A stretch of DNA of 64,000 bases from Ochotona curzoniae (Eukaryota > Chordata > Mammalia > Lagomorpha > Ochotonidae), in NCBI RefSeq assembly GCF_017591425.1, contig NW_024465655.1, forward strand, positions 1,611,501 through 1,675,500. The letters run 5' to 3'. The notes under the pieces are model-generated. The model ran no database searches. It worked only from the letters and a program-made list of their open reading frames with translations, and had not been told where the DNA came from. This document shows, piece by piece, positions 31,778 through 44,264 of this stretch; positions within the stretch are counted from its first letter, which is position 1; each line of letters begins with the position of its first letter. The position numbers were made by a program, and so were the translations under genes.

Positions 31778-34700
31778 CTCAGTGAATATTCTTGCTCACT
31801 TTCTCAAATCGTATGCTTTGTGTTGACTCCATTTGGAGAAGCCTCTGAAATCCCGAAGGCAGCATCTTTATAAAGCAGTATACTTGCTTTGCATTTAGCT
31901 GTATTTCGTATTCAACAATATATTTTCCACTTGAGCTGGTAGGACACTCACCCATTTGCCATCACCATTTCTGACAAAACCATTCCCTCCTCACTCATGC
32001 TTTGGATGCTAAAAGTTCCAATTAGAGCTTTTTCCTTGAGATGAAAGCATTGTCTAAGTCTGGTAAAATAAATGAGTTTTTGACATATAAGAAACTCTTT
32101 TTAGTCATCTGCACTATAATGGCTATGACTTTGAAATCTCTTCCAGTGGGCAGTGGTGGGAGAAAGAAGGAGAGGCATGGGTAAAATGCCTGGCTGAGTG
32201 GGGAACAGAAAGTTGAGGAGCCACTGGGGAGAGAGAGCTGTGGAGGTGAGGTTCAAATCTGCAAGCCTACATCTTTCAACAGACTCCTTTTCCTATTCCT
32301 AAACACTATTTATATTTTACTAATTACCCTTTTCAGTGAGTAAACTTCTGGTTAAAAGCTTTGCTGTGGTTTCCTGTAGGCTATAATTATTGGAAAACGT
32401 TTGATCAAAAATAGTAACCAGAAATATAAACACTTAGTCTTGGCTGTAGAACCAACCATGCACCTAGCCTTCCTTTTTTTTCCCACAGTTCAGCTATTTT
32501 CTATTCAAAAACGGTAGAACATTTGAAAGAAATCATGTGCCCAAAGAAATCCTTTAGCTCCATAGAGATACTATTTTGGAAAAAAAAAATTAGCTAAGTT
32601 TGGCAGCCGCCGGTTTCAAGATGATTGACGCTTGGAGGTGGGCATCCAAATCCTTTTCCCCATCAGTAGGGGAGTTGGCTTCAACTGAACATTCCCTTAT
32701 CAGTGTTTGTATGACTGGTTTCCAGGCAGTGCAGAAATTACTGCTTGCTCGTGTGTGGTACGGAGAATCAAAGCAAATGTATTCTTTCAGGAGACATCCA
32801 GCCCATGGCTGATTTAAAAGCTACAGAAACCTGGGGCCATGAAGGAGAGGGATCAATCTGAGCCTGGACCAAGGATCTGTTTTGTGCTAACCCAGGAAAG
32901 GAGCTTCTCTGGGGATTCTGCTGGTGCACTTGGGGCTTACTGCTGAGCTGGAAGGAAATGTACTACAGTGGTTATAGCAAAATGATCTTTCTGTCCCAGA
33001 CCTGGCTCCACGGTATCTTTGAAGTGGTTTGTAGAGTTCTATTTCAGGCTGTGCCGCCTCACACCAGGTGTTAACCCAGGGGTAACTGTTTTGCTTACTT
33101 CCCTTCAAAGCCTGCCCCAGGACTTTGAAGGGTTGGAGAGCAGGCTGGTGTTTGGGGCTGGCCTGCATTGTTATGGATACGGAGTGACTCAAGGCCCCTG
33201 AGGAACAGCCACTTCTGGACAGAAAGGGTTGAAATGGGTCAGTATGTCAAAGACAGCCTAAGAACAGAGAGAGACTTTAGGCGAGACCCATCTAGATGGG
33301 AGGCAGCTGGAACACTGTGGTGGTCAGGCACGGTCTCTGAGGTTGGCCTGGCAGGTGCATAGGGTGCCCAATGGGAAGTGGGGGGGGGGGGATCATGAGA
33401 ATGTGCACAACTGATGCTCTTTCTTCTCCTTAAAGGGAAATGTTAACTGCAGATGGGGGTGGGGGAGTCCCGCCAATGTGCAGAAAGCTTGCCAGTTTCC
33501 CTGAATGGAGAAGCACAGAGTCTGTGTTATATCAAAGGGACATGGAAATTTGCTCATTGACTTCAAATGGAAGGCACCTTGGGATATTTGATCAAGACTA
33601 TAAGATACCAGTGGAAGTGCATTTGAACTATTTTCCCATCTCACCATCTGCCACAGGATCCAATCAGAAACATCGCTTAACAACCATTGGAAGAGGCCAC
33701 AGTGGCAGGGGAGTGGTATGGAAATGCCAGCTTCTACCATTATCTCTTTTCTCTGCCTGTAACAGACACTTCTTGGGCAGGGGTGGGATTCAAATTCCTG
33801 AGAATCTCTAGTGGCTTTACTCAATGTGTTAAGTCCACTTGTTCACCATGGTTAAGTGTTGGGAGGAAGTGAGGCCTGAGGGGAAGGCAGCCAGTGACTT
33901 AACAGGTATGGATGCATGGCCCATGATGGGAAGTGTGGCTGACTGGCATGCACCTGCTCTTCGGAGCTCTGCATACATCTCACTAGGGGCAGCATATTGG
34001 CCCTCATGACTCTCCCTGTTCCCTGCCTCCTGGGATTGGTTTATCCTGCTGTGAAAGAAGATGGAAAAGGAGGCAGCTGTTGGAGAAGAGATAGGAATAG
34101 GCCTTGCTGCAGAGACACACGGAAGCTCAGCAAAGTCCCTCTGTGAAGAAAAGAGGGACAGGTTCAGCCTGAGGAAGGTCTTCGTGCCTCTTTGCCCCCA
34201 TGATCCTCACTGCTCTTGCTCAGTGTAGTCCAGGTTCAAGCTCCCTTCCTGCGTCCTCCTTAGCTGTACCCAGAGAGCTGCAGAGTTCACACAGTCTCAG
34301 ACCTTAAGGAGCCTCCCACTCCCACTTGGGATGTGACTGGTGGAACTACTTGCTGTTCCTACCATGGGGGAGTTACAAGGCTCATTAACACACCAGGATC
34401 CTTCCACGGCACTGTGGAAGGAAGTACATCGAATCAGTTGTTCGATAACCGAGCACATACATGTGAATAGCTTAAGTCTGGACAAAATTTCAAGCGAAGC
34501 AGAGGAAGCAGCACTAGACCATCTCCTCTCATCCCAAGAGCCAGTTCACATCTTGAGATCAGTTCACATGTTAAGTCCAGAGAGCCCATGGTGTGCAGAA
34601 CGGGATTATCTGCTGAAAGATGCATTTCTATTCCAAAAGGTTAGGGCAAGAGCTTCAGCCCAATGTTTGTAAAGAAGACCTTTCTACTAGTAGTAGAATT

Positions 34701-35099
34701 ACCAGCAGGTGTCTCATAGAACCCCTAATGCAGCCACTTGTTCATGTGCATGCTTGCTACTCTGAGGCTGCTTGCTCTCCTTCCTGGCTTTTGTTCCTCC
34801 GTGCCACCGCCCCCCCCCCCCAAGTACATCTGTATGGGAGTGTCTGTCAAAGAGACCAGATCCTAGAATGTGGCTTTTCCAAGCAACACCATCCGTCAAC
34901 AGAAGCAGAGGTCAGGGTCTCAGCCAGCTAGGAGTCAGAAGTCATCCGACAGAAGGTATTCACACTTGACTTGACTCAAGGCAGCCCCCAGTATGAAGCG
35001 CTGGGGACAGATTGCTGTGAGCCACTTCAGATTCTCATGTTATGTCACCTCTAGAGGCTTGGAGACTGAGAGGCAGGGGAGATGAGCCCTCCCTCCTAC
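31777..35099. other. Long SINE-free unassigned block
   Basis: About 3.3 kb with no CSINE, the longest such stretch in the first half of the window. It contains a G(11) run at about 33,380 and a C(12) run at about 34,809. Open frames up to 143 codons occur on the minus strand (33,393-33,824) with a similar plus-strand frame over the same DNA, so neither is persuasive. Confidence 0.4.
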
Positions 35100-35285
35100 T
35101 GCTGGCTCTTGGAACTCGGTTGCCAACAACCACCCACTGTATCTCAAGCTTTAGTTCAATACTTAAAAAGTACACAGTGGCCCACCTCACCTAACCTAGC
35201 AGCTTTGGGGTACAGCCTCAGACTCTACATTTTAACAAAATACCCCCAAAGCTTCCTGGACAAAATTGGAAGCATATCCTAGGAA
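35100..35285 (+). mobile_element. MER5-like hAT DNA transposon fragment
   Basis: 'CAGACTCTACATTTTAACAA', 'AATACCCCCAAAGCTTCCTG' and 'AGCTTTGGGGTACAGCC' match the MER5A segment 'CAGTCTGCATTTTAACAAGCCCTCCAGG'. Ancient. Confidence 0.45.
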
Positions 35286-35449
35286 AGTGTGATGTATACT
35301 TTTTGGAGACACATCAGAAATGTTCCCTACTGTGCATATATGGCTACTAAAATGCTTGTTCTGGCCAGGTAAAATTGTATTGCATGTATAATGTGGGCTG
35401 CATCATACATAAGCCAAACTCTATCTATTGTACAGTGTCCATGATGCCC

Positions 35450-35660
35450 TGTAGCAGGCACTATAATAAATGCCACATATACTGCCTCTATTAATCTTCA
35501 GAGCAATTCCATCAGATGGGCATTATGCTTCCAATTTGATAATAAAGAAACTAGGGTTGGAAGAGCTCAAGTAACTGCTCCAAGAGCATGCAGTTAACAC
35601 CTGGCAAAGTGACATGGATGAGACTCAAAACTAGAACACAAATCCATGTCATCTCTTCAA
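35450..35660 (-). repeat. MIR SINE, antisense
   Basis: 'AGGCACTATAATAAATGCCA', 'TTAATCTTCAGAGCAATTCC', 'GATAATAAAGAAACTAGGGT' and 'TCAAGTAACTGCTCCAAGAG' follow the antisense MIR consensus closely. Confidence 0.75.
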
Positions 35661-36019
35661 AGCCCGCGCACATTTCCTCACACACCATGACCTCTTTAGC
35701 AGCATCGTGGCAGAATCTCACTTTCTGTGGGCTTTACGTGAAGGGACTGAAGCTCAAGGCAACTGCCCTTTGCCCAATCTGGCTGTCCATATTTGGTTTC
35801 CAGAGCCAGAAGGAAAGTCAAGAGAAGCCCCCTTTCTGCCATGGATTTGCCTGTTGTGGCCTTGCTGACTTGCTGAGTAAAGCACGAGGAGCTATGAAGC
35901 AGAATCCAGGCTTTTTACCTGATACGGAAATAGTTCATTGCCAACAGCAATGGCCCACAGCCTCAACTCTCCCTGGGAGCTCTGTCCCCATGGGGAAGAG
36001 ATACCTAGACAGGTGCTTT

Positions 36020-36351
36020 TTCTTTTTTTAAAGATTTATTTATTATTATTTTTTTATTGGAAAGGCGGATATACAGAGAGGAGAGACAGAGAGGAAGATC
36101 TTCCATCCAATGATTCACTCCCCAAGTGAGCGCAACGGCTGATACTATGTCGGTCCGAAGCCAGGAGCCTCTTCCTGGTCTCCCATGCGGGTGCAGGGTC
36201 CCAAAGCTTTGGGCCGTCCTCGACTGCTTTCCCAGGCCACAGGCAGGGAGCTGGATGGGAAGAGGGGCTGCTGGGATAGAACTGGCGCCTATATGGGATC
36301 CCAGGCGTGCAAGGCGAGGACCTTAACCACTTGCGCCACCGCGCCGGGCCC
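36020..36351 (-). repeat. Young CSINE with perfect 12-bp TSD, antisense
   Basis: GACAGGTGCTTT flanks both sides (36,008-36,019 and 36,352-36,363). The body keeps CpGs and has the full head complement ACCGCGCCGGGCCC. The tail carries a (TAA)n run on the sense strand. Its B box is one base short (antisense GGGATAGAAC instead of GGGATTAGAAC), shared with the copy at 60 kb. Confidence 0.97.
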
Positions 36352-36363
36352 GACAGGTGCTTT

Positions 36364-39232
36364 ATCTCCATGCAGTTCTAGCAGTTGTCCAAACTGGTGG
36401 AAGCTGGGAAAGGCCCAGGGACTGTCTAAAGGGGAAGAAATTGATAGTTAGGGCACCCAGCACGTCTCATACATACACGGGCTTCTATTCCTTCAAAAGC
36501 AGGAACAGTGATCATACGAGAAGTGACCAGAAAGTTGGACTCTGGGTTATGGAAGATTGAATCTAAGAAACAAGGCATACTTGGGGCCCTGCTCATAGTT
36601 TTTGGCAGGGAGGACACACCAGTTCTAGTTCTAATCCTAAGAATGAAGAGATACGGTTTTTGGTGTGTGTTAACCACGCCTACTCCCTTTCAGCTGCTCT
36701 CTTAACTCATCAGCTCCACCCATTCCATTACCCGTGTGTTGTCTCCTTTCTTCCTTGGACCTCCCAGCTGGCTGCTAAGATCTGTAAGCAAGCCTTACCA
36801 AGATGGCGGAGCACAAAGGGAGGAAGGTGTTCGTAACATTCTAGTACCTGTGGCTTCCATAGCCAAAAAAGAGTCACAGAAGTTTCAAGTGTCTGTCACC
36901 TAGCAGAGACATTGCTGGGTCACTTTCTTTGCTCCTGCTTCTCAAATCAGAACTACAGACCCACCTGCCTCTTTTTCAGGAGGAAGGCTGGGTGGGACAT
37001 GACAGGCAACACCTTAGTGTCGATCTGGAAGAAGCTTCCATTCCCACACTTGGAGGTGGAAGCTGCCCTCTGCCACACAAATCCAATCTTCTTTCCCCAA
37101 ATTTTGGGTTTTATATATGGATATTTTCAATTCTGCAGACCCATTCAGCCCAAAACCACATTAGCCAATATACTCAAACTCTGTATTCTGTCTATGGTTT
37201 CTCTTCAGACAATTCAGGTCAACACACGTGTTCCCTATCTTCTAAGAGCCTTTCCTTGGGACTCTTCATGCATTTCCAGATCCTTCTCCAATGGAAAGTT
37301 ATTTTTAAAATACCAGGGATCAGCCAAGACACGGGGGTTGTGAGCTTCCACTTGGTAAGGGTTGGTCCGTGCCAGCTTTCCTCATTTTATGAAGCTGGAA
37401 GGACAGTCCCTATACCACCACCAGCAGGGAAACCTCAAATGGTGTTTCAGGAAGAACAGTCCTAAGCAGCATTGCCATTAGTCACCTGGGGAACGTGTCA
37501 GCTTCCTGATGTGTGAGAACCTCTGGAGAGGCAGCTCATGCCATCCATCATTACCTGCAAAGTCTGATATAAATGCCTTTACAGCAGTAGGGCCCAACAC
37601 ACTCAGGACATCGAGGGCACAGGGTGGCGGCAAGTTCAGGTTCCTCATCAGGGTTCTGTGTTCTGTGCAGCCAGCTGGGGAGACCTCCCACATGTACCTG
37701 CAGCCCAGCCACTGGACACCGATGCCGGAAGCCAGGCCTGTGCAGCCTTGCTGTGGAGAGGTGCAACGAACCTCTCCCCAAACTCCCCAAACACAGGGCC
37801 GTTCTTCACTCATTCAGGTGGTGAAATTAGCTGCTTGAGAAATCCTGAGAACATGGGGCAACTCTCTGAGGCCATTGTTCATCAAGATCATCAGCAGCAG
37901 CAGCCTCTGGGTCTAGATAAGATCACACAGTGAGGAGGCAAGGCTTGAACACAACTTCTGAATGCAGTACTGATTGCTGCGCGGTTGGTGGCAGAAAACC
38001 AACGCCTCTGCGTTTAAATGTCCCCAAGTGTAAACAGAGATGCCATTCTCTGTGGACTGTTGCAAGAACAAACCAAGACATCACCCAGCACTCATCATTG
38101 AGTTTGGCAAAGGGGAAGTGTTCAGGAAACAGGACCATGGCAAAATGCAGGGTGCATTTCCGGCAGTCAGAAACAATAGTCCCATCAACTGTGGGTCCTT
38201 GCCTCCTGCTCTCTCTGGCTCATGCTTGATGCCTGGGCTCCAGTCTCGTGAGTGAGGGGCCCTCCCAGCTGCCATTCTTTAGCGGATCACAATCCACCCA
38301 TGGCAGGGTCAGGCCTGCTCAAGAGATGTTAGCTTCATAGTTATCCATAACTGGAAGAGGCTGGACCTCAGACCACCGCCATCTCTGGCTCGGGCAACCC
38401 AGGCAGGAGTTAACTTCTTAGAACTGCTGAGCTCAGGTGAGCGCTCCTCTCAGTCTTACTGAGGGTGAACAACCGCAGCAGCCACATACACTCTTTCCTT
38501 TCCGGGCTTGCTTCTGGTAAAAGGCTTCCCTGACGCCGGAGGTCGGGTCCTTTCAAATTTGGTCAGGATCCCCCAAACTTCCTGTGTGAGTCAGAGCCAG
38601 GGACCCAGTGCCTCCCTGGTGCTCGCCCCCACCCTCTGCCTGGGACCCCGACCCCACGTGTGGTCAGTATGCTGGCTGTCTGGGGTTACCCACCGCAGTG
38701 ATGCCTGTCACATTTTACAGCCTGTCTTGGTGGTCAGCATCCGCACTGCTCAGTGCAAAGAAGACAGGTTGGCACGAGTCGGGCATTCTGCATCCTTGTG
38801 GGCGCATCAGTTGTATTACCACCATGCGCTCAGTAAGGCATTCGCCTTTCCGTGTGATGCACCAGAAATGGAGCTAGTTCTACTCTGATGACAGACAGAT
38901 GCCTGCCTGAACCTCGATATATCGCATGGAGTGTTTCTGGAACCCTCCCTGAGTGTTCCTTTAGCTTATGTTTTTCCCTGCTTCCCTGTAAGGTGGTGCT
39001 GGTACTTTAGCCCATCTCATCAGAAGAGCAAACTGAGGCGTAAAGGAAAAAAAGTCTTGGAAATTCATTTATCTGAAGACTGCCAGCATGCCTCTTAGCA
39101 GTAGACATCTACAATTACTACAATCAATGAGTTTGGACCAAAGTGGGGCAATTCAGTTAATTGTATTCCTCAAACAAGAGGCTCTGTAGACCTAAAGACT
39201 TAAAGGAACAGATGATTCCACTAAGGGAGGGA
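36364..39232. other. Unassigned block, several overlapping open frames
   Basis: No SINE in about 2.9 kb. Plus-strand frames of 143 and 178 codons overlap at 36,912-37,465, and a 126-codon frame spans 38,508-38,888. None shows a recognisable domain, and no coherent splice structure joins them. 'AGTCACCTGGGGAACGTGTC' near 37,481 may be a MER5 trace. The 38.4-38.9 kb part is comparatively CpG-rich. Confidence 0.4.
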
Positions 39233-39337
<105 letters not shown>

Positions 39338-39559
39338 ACAAGACCCAAAGGGGAGTTGCTTTCATCCCCTAAGGCATTTGAATGAACTCTATTATGGCTT
39401 AGAAACATTGGGTTAGCATTCCTTAACCAAACTGAGAAAGACCCTTAACACTACTAAGAACACTTAAATAATTCAAAATGATCACTTTTTTGGCCCATTA
39501 GTGTCAAGAATCTACAAGAAGTTCATTGGCATGTGTATTACCTTTTAATGTCATTTTTC

Positions 39560-39885
39560 AAGGAGAGGACTTGGGGGGCACTAAGTTGCTGTTTGGGGCA
39601 ATGCCTGGTTTGAGTCCTGGTGTGGTATCCAGTCTGAGTGGAGGCCACACTGGCTGTTCTGTTTCCGAGCCAGCTTCCTGTTAACGCACAGCCTGGAAGC
39701 AGATAAAGACCAGGTCCACAGGTTCCTTCCATCCAGGTGGGGTGCCAAGGTGGAATTCTGGGTTTCCGACTTTGCCTAGCTCAGCTCTGGCTATTGCAGC
39801 CATTTGGGAAAAACCAGCAGATGAAAGATACCTTGCTCTGTCTGTTTCAAGTAAAATAAAAATAAATAAATGCATTTTAAATTCT
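39560..39885 (+). repeat. Old CSINE, sense
   Basis: 'GGGGGGCACTAAGTTGCTGT', 'GTTTGAGTCCTGGTGTGGTA' (B box), 'CTCTGGCTATTGCAGCCATT' and 'AAATAAATAAATGCATTTTA' follow the old CSINE in sense order. Confidence 0.78.
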
Positions 39886-40094
39886 GTTTTTCCAAAAACC
39901 TGTTGACATTCCCTCTGATCAGTTGGTAAAGTGGATCCACCATTTGGAGAAGAGTCGAGTTATTCCTAAGACAGAATTGACCCTTTTCATGGCTGCGTCC
40001 TGGTCTGTTCCTCTGTCTTGACAAAGTTCAGGAGGAATGTAGCTTATACAAAATGCACATGGGTTTCAGCATTTCTTTGCCCCCAAATAGCATA

Positions 40095-40135
40095 TCTTTC
40101 AATTTCCTTTTTGTAAACTTTTGAAGTACCTGGTA
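40095..40135 (-). mobile_element. Possible half-copy of the palindromic MITE family
   Basis: 'TTCCTTTTTGTAAACTTTTG' followed by 'AAGTACC' resembles the right arm of the palindromic unit at 42.35 kb. Only one arm is recognisable. Confidence 0.3.
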
Positions 40136-40174
40136 GCTCCACAGTGAGCACAGTTTTAGGTATTTTAGACTTTC

Positions 40175-40473
40175 TTTCTTTTTTTTTTTTTTTAGATTTA
40201 TTTTATTTTTAAAATTTTTATTTCAAAGGAAGGATTGGAAAGTAAGAGAGACAGAGAGAGGCCTTCGGTCTGCTGGTTCACTGCTCAATGGTTGCAGTGG
40301 ATGGAGCTGAGCCAATCTGCAGCTTCTGGAATGCCCATGTGAGTGCAGGCACATTAGTAGAGAGCTGGATCGGAAGTGGAGCAGCCAGGACTCCAACCAG
40401 TACCTACATGGGATACTGGCACAGCAGGCAGAGAGTTCATCTATTCTGCCATGGTGCCAGCCCCTATTTTAGA
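40175..40473 (-). repeat. Old CSINE, antisense
   Basis: T(19) then 'AGATTTATTTTATTTTTAAA', 'TCTGCTGGTTCACTGCTCAA', 'GGCACATTAGTAGAGAGCTG' and 'TTCTGCCATGGTGCCAGCCC' in antisense order. Confidence 0.85.
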
Positions 40474-41455
40474 TTTTTCAATGTGAACTCTACCCACCAG
40501 TCCCTCCAGAGTGCAAAACCAGACCTTGTTTCTATATGATAGTTAAATTCGCATCAGTTCAGAAACTTTCTGAACCATCGGGAAGGAGACGATTTAGAAA
40601 ACGTAAGAAGTATCTGGAACCTTCCAGTACAAAATGGATACAGTTGATCTTGTTTAAATAATGAACACCAGCAGCTCGTTGTTCAGAGTTTTTCACAGAA
40701 TCACAGCATTGCTGAGGGTTTGTTTTTGCCTTTTTTTTTTAAATACATTTCATACTCTGAATATTAATGGATCTTCCCAGGGGCTCAACAAAACAAAACA
40801 GAAAAACTTTGATGTGAATCCCAGAGAAAACTGATCAACGGCATTTTTAACTGAGTTTTGAAGTGAAGTGTCTCCCATGAAACTACCAGCAAATTGTGCA
40901 GAATTGAGCTTGAACCCCTGCCTTTATGCAGTACTTAATTATGACACATGACAACATCTAAATATTTTCAAATTCATGTTCCAATTGGTTCAGGTTTCTT
41001 TATTGCGCATTAAACCTGAAGCAGTCCCGAGAGCTGGTAGCAAGGACTTTACCGTTTCCATTTCCAGTCAAGGACACAGCCAAGCCGAGAAGATGCAGTG
41101 CAGAGCTGCCCCTGTGGAGGGCGTCCCAGCCAGCTTCGGAGCCCATGCTGGCCGCAGCTCTGTTATCCCAGATCTTGGATGTTTGGGCCGTGGGCTGGGG
41201 GATTGCCTCAGCTAGCACAGCATGGAGTAGTTAGACATGGTGAAAGGAGTGTATGGTTTTGTGATTATGTGTTTCCTGCAAGTCTCAGGTGCAGCAGCGG
41301 CTTGTAAGTGCGGCAGGGCAAGGATCCAGCTATTTGGAAATGTGTTTTCGTTTCAAGGGGACGTCTCTCTGCCGTCATCCAGTTTGCTCTACTACCCTCT
41401 CAATCTAGAATGTGATGAGCATAGCAAGGCAACAGCTTTCTCAGGAAAGACGATC
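40474..41455. other. Unassigned sequence
   Basis: Nothing recognised. The 41.0-41.2 kb part is mildly GC-rich with several CpGs, without an island. Confidence 0.45.
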
Positions 41456-41459
41456 CACG

Positions 41460-41605
41460 TTTTAAATAACTCTGTGAACGGGACGCTACTCATTGGAGGA
41501 CTTGGTTTCCAGTCCTCATTCTGCCTTAAAATGGGGAGAATAATAGTTGGCTTGCCCGTGCAGGGCTGTCAGAGGAACTGAATGAGACACAGCATTAACC
41601 CTTTT
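41460..41605 (+). repeat. MIR SINE fragment, sense
   Basis: 'GGTTTCCAGTCCTCATTCTG', 'CCTTAAAATGGGGAGAATAA', 'TAGTTGGCTTGCCCGTGCAG' and 'GAGGAACTGAATGAGACA' fit the MIR 3' half. Confidence 0.5.
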
Positions 41606-41665
41606 TAGCTATCACCTGGGCTGTCTCTGTTTGCTCTTGAACTTCACAGAAGTCTTTCGAACCAG

Positions 41666-41668
<3 letters not shown>

Positions 41669-41713
<45 letters not shown>
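41669..41713. repeat. (AG)n microsatellite, 45 bp
   Basis: Uninterrupted AG dinucleotide run. Confidence 0.97.
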
Positions 41714-41714
<1 letters not shown>

Positions 41715-41989
41715 AACTGGGTAAATGAAGAAGACAGACCAGTCAAGGGTAAGATGAGAGAGAGTACAGCAAACACAGATGCAGCTGGAGTGGGATGGTG
41801 TACTGTTACTTTGCATTTCAGTTGCTTGTCATGTGCTAAGACAGGAAACGTCAGTACTGGCATACATCGGGTGGATTTGATTCAGAAAGCAAGAAAGCAA
41901 AGAGCCATACAGATCAGCATGGCTTGTCCCATGCAGAGAGGGACAGCAGTCCCAAAAGAAAAGGGGAGGGGAGGGGAAGCAGAGTGTGC

Positions 41990-42145
41990 ACCCAGCACGT
42001 TCTCCGGCCCCTAGTCCTTGGACCATCCTTTGCTGCTTTCCCACATGCATTAGCAGAAAGCTGGATTGGAAACGGAGCAGCTGGGGCACGAACTGGTGCT
42101 CCCACATGGGATGCTGTGGCTGCAGGCAATGGCTTAATGGTAAAA
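41990..42145 (-). repeat. Old CSINE 5'-half fragment, antisense
   Basis: 'TTGGACCATCCTTTGCTGCT', 'GCATTAGCAGAAAGCTGGAT', 'GGCACGAACTGGTGCTCCCA' and 'GCAGGCAATGGCTTAA' match the antisense 5' half. The 3' half is not evident. Confidence 0.65.
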
Positions 42146-42309
42146 GGGTGGGGAGTTAGTGAGAAAACCCAGCAAAGTAGCAAACTTGAGGTGGAAAAAT
42201 GGACCAATTATTGTTATCGTGAACTGTGAAGAAAGGACACGAAAATCTTCTCTTACGTATTTTGAGGTCATGGAACTATAGTAATATTTAATCAACAGCT
42301 TGACAGTGG

Positions 42310-42332
42310 TGCGTGTGTGTGTGTGTGTGTGT
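42310..42332. repeat. (GT)n microsatellite
   Basis: Short GT run immediately upstream of the palindromic unit. Confidence 0.85.
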
Positions 42333-42344
42333 ACTCGTGTCTAC

Positions 42345-42427
42345 ACAAAGGGGCTCCAAAAAGTTCACGAACTATTATATGATGTTTCCATTTCCTTTTC
42401 TGTGAAATTTTGAAGCCCCTTCATATA
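42345..42427. mobile_element. Palindromic MITE-like unit
   Basis: The left arm AAGGGGCTCCAAAAAGTTC (from 42,348) and right arm GTGAAATTTTGAAGCCCCTT (42,402-42,421) are inverted copies over about 20 bp, differing by one substitution and one indel. About 33 bp separates them. The layout fits a short non-autonomous DNA transposon or its footprint. No transposase is present. Confidence 0.55.
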
Positions 42428-42432
42428 ACAAA

Positions 42433-43590
42433 AATTCAACGTCTATTACTCCTCTTTTGGGGGATGCAGTAATGCGGAAAGGAACGCCAGCATGAAGTCC
42501 TTTGTTCAGCATTACAAAGCCAATAACAAAATGAAAGTTAGGTGTTAACAGCACGAGCTTGGTTCATTGGCCACAGAGTGCAGAAGCAGGAGTGCAGCTG
42601 ACATGTGAACTTGTCACCCTGCTGGGGCTGAGGAATCCTGGACACAGCACCAAGGGGGCAAGGGGAGGCACGCTCACGGGCAATGTACTTCTCAGAGTCA
42701 GGGAGCCGCCTTCTTTATGTGCTGTTCTGGTCTCCTCCTGTGGTTTTCATGGTCATTGGGAGTGTCACTGGGCATGCCAATTAGATTATAATAAACCCAA
42801 CATGGCTTCTGAAGCTTGCTCAGGAAGCTGTACTCTCTCTAGCTGGCCCTGAGTGCTCAGTCTGAGAGGCAACCGTGGACTGTAAGGTGACCTGGGTAGG
42901 GACACAACCCTTGGGGAGATGGACAGGCATTGCCCTGGGTGACAAGGCACGTGGGCTGGCCATGGAGGTGCAGAAAAGCCTGTTAAAATGGCAGTACTGA
43001 GCCAGCCCCGGATCTTCTAGCACAGCCAGCTACCAAATGAATGAGGCTGCGTTAGTAACGCAATCCACACGTGGGCTGGGCAGTGGACTTGCTGGACTCT
43101 GCCTGAAGGTCTTACCAACAGATCGCGAGGGAGAGTGAATTACCATCCTAAACCTCTGCCCTGAAGAGGCCAGTGTATTGCATAGCAAAAGGTAATTCAA
43201 CAGCCATATCTTTAGTTCAAGAAACAGCTCTGGGAGCAAACATATTAAGATATGTCTTTGTACACATTGCTGTCTTAGGATAAAACAGAATTCTGATGGG
43301 CAAGAGGCACAGTGAAATAATCCTAGGGCTGAACTAAGCTCAGAAGACTATGAGACAGCTATGAAAAATTTACAAAATACTGTTTTAAGAGAAAAATGCA
43401 CATGAGTATACAACATTTGGGGATGTGGATATTTTACAATAACCAGACCATGAATTGATTATCATTTGTGTTCTTTGTCTGGCAAACATTTCCTCCTTTG
43501 AAGCCGTTGGGGTTCTTGCTTGCTTCAGCTTGGCTCCTCTGTGTGGGCTTGTCTGTCATGCTAATCCCTGTTTTGGTGAAGAACTGGAAA
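42433..43590. other. Unassigned sequence
   Basis: No recognised repeat or exon in about 1.15 kb. Confidence 0.45.
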
Positions 43591-43596
43591 CTTGGA

Positions 43597-43620
43597 AACT
43601 ACATTTCCCATCATCCTGCA
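43597..43620 (+). promoter_or_regulatory. ZNF143-like motif, tentative
   Basis: AACTACATTTCCCATCATCC then TGCA resembles the ZNF143/Staf site (ACTACAATTCCCAGCATGCA). There are a few mismatches in the core, and the same string is common inside old mammalian repeats. Confidence 0.25.
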
Positions 43621-44048
43621 CTACGGGGTCCCTAGTGATACTCAGAGCAGGAGGCTTAGACAGCTGAAGCAGTGTGGTGCTCTTCCACAGCAGGGGTGGG
43701 GGCTTCACCTGAGAGATGAGATGTTGTAACAACTCCCAGGCATTTGCCTTTGCATCATCCAGGCCAGTGCTGGAGGCAGATAGGATCATCAGCAGTTCCC
43801 TGCAGTCTCTCAGACTTCCTGTCTCTGAAAGCTGGCAGCGAACTTGAAAGCTCATGGCTTTCCCTGGCCTTCCTTCCCTGACTTTGCACAGCACTTCCAG
43901 GAGTTTTGTGTGCATCTAATTCCTTGAATGAAATGCTTTTCCTGCCTGAAATACCTAGAATAGTTGCTGTGTTTCCTTTCTAAGTCTTATTATGTAAATC
44001 TAAATCTCATCTAGATTAATGACTTAATGAAAAGTCAAAGTAAAAACC

Positions 44049-44124
44049 CTCTCTGTCTCTCCCTCTGTCTTTCTTTCTCTCTGTGTGTGTGTGTGTGTGT
44101 GAGTGAGAGAGAAAGAGAGAGAGT
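44049..44124. repeat. Compound (CT)n(GT)n(GA)n simple repeat
   Basis: CT-rich run, then GT repeats, then GA repeats with interruptions. Confidence 0.9.
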
Positions 44125-44264
44125 ATAAAGAGGTAAAACTCCCCCTAAAAAATTGTGGAACACACAGCACAACATAAGAGGAAAATATATAGGGCGGGGA
44201 GAGAGTTGAAGGAAGGAATGAAGGGTATGGCTGAGTTCCAAGGGACAGAGGGTATCCTTGACAA

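Noticed and set aside
36929..37465. 178-codon plus-strand frame as a gene or pseudogene
   Set aside because: It overlaps a 143-codon frame in another phase on the same strand; no similarity to a known protein that I recognise.
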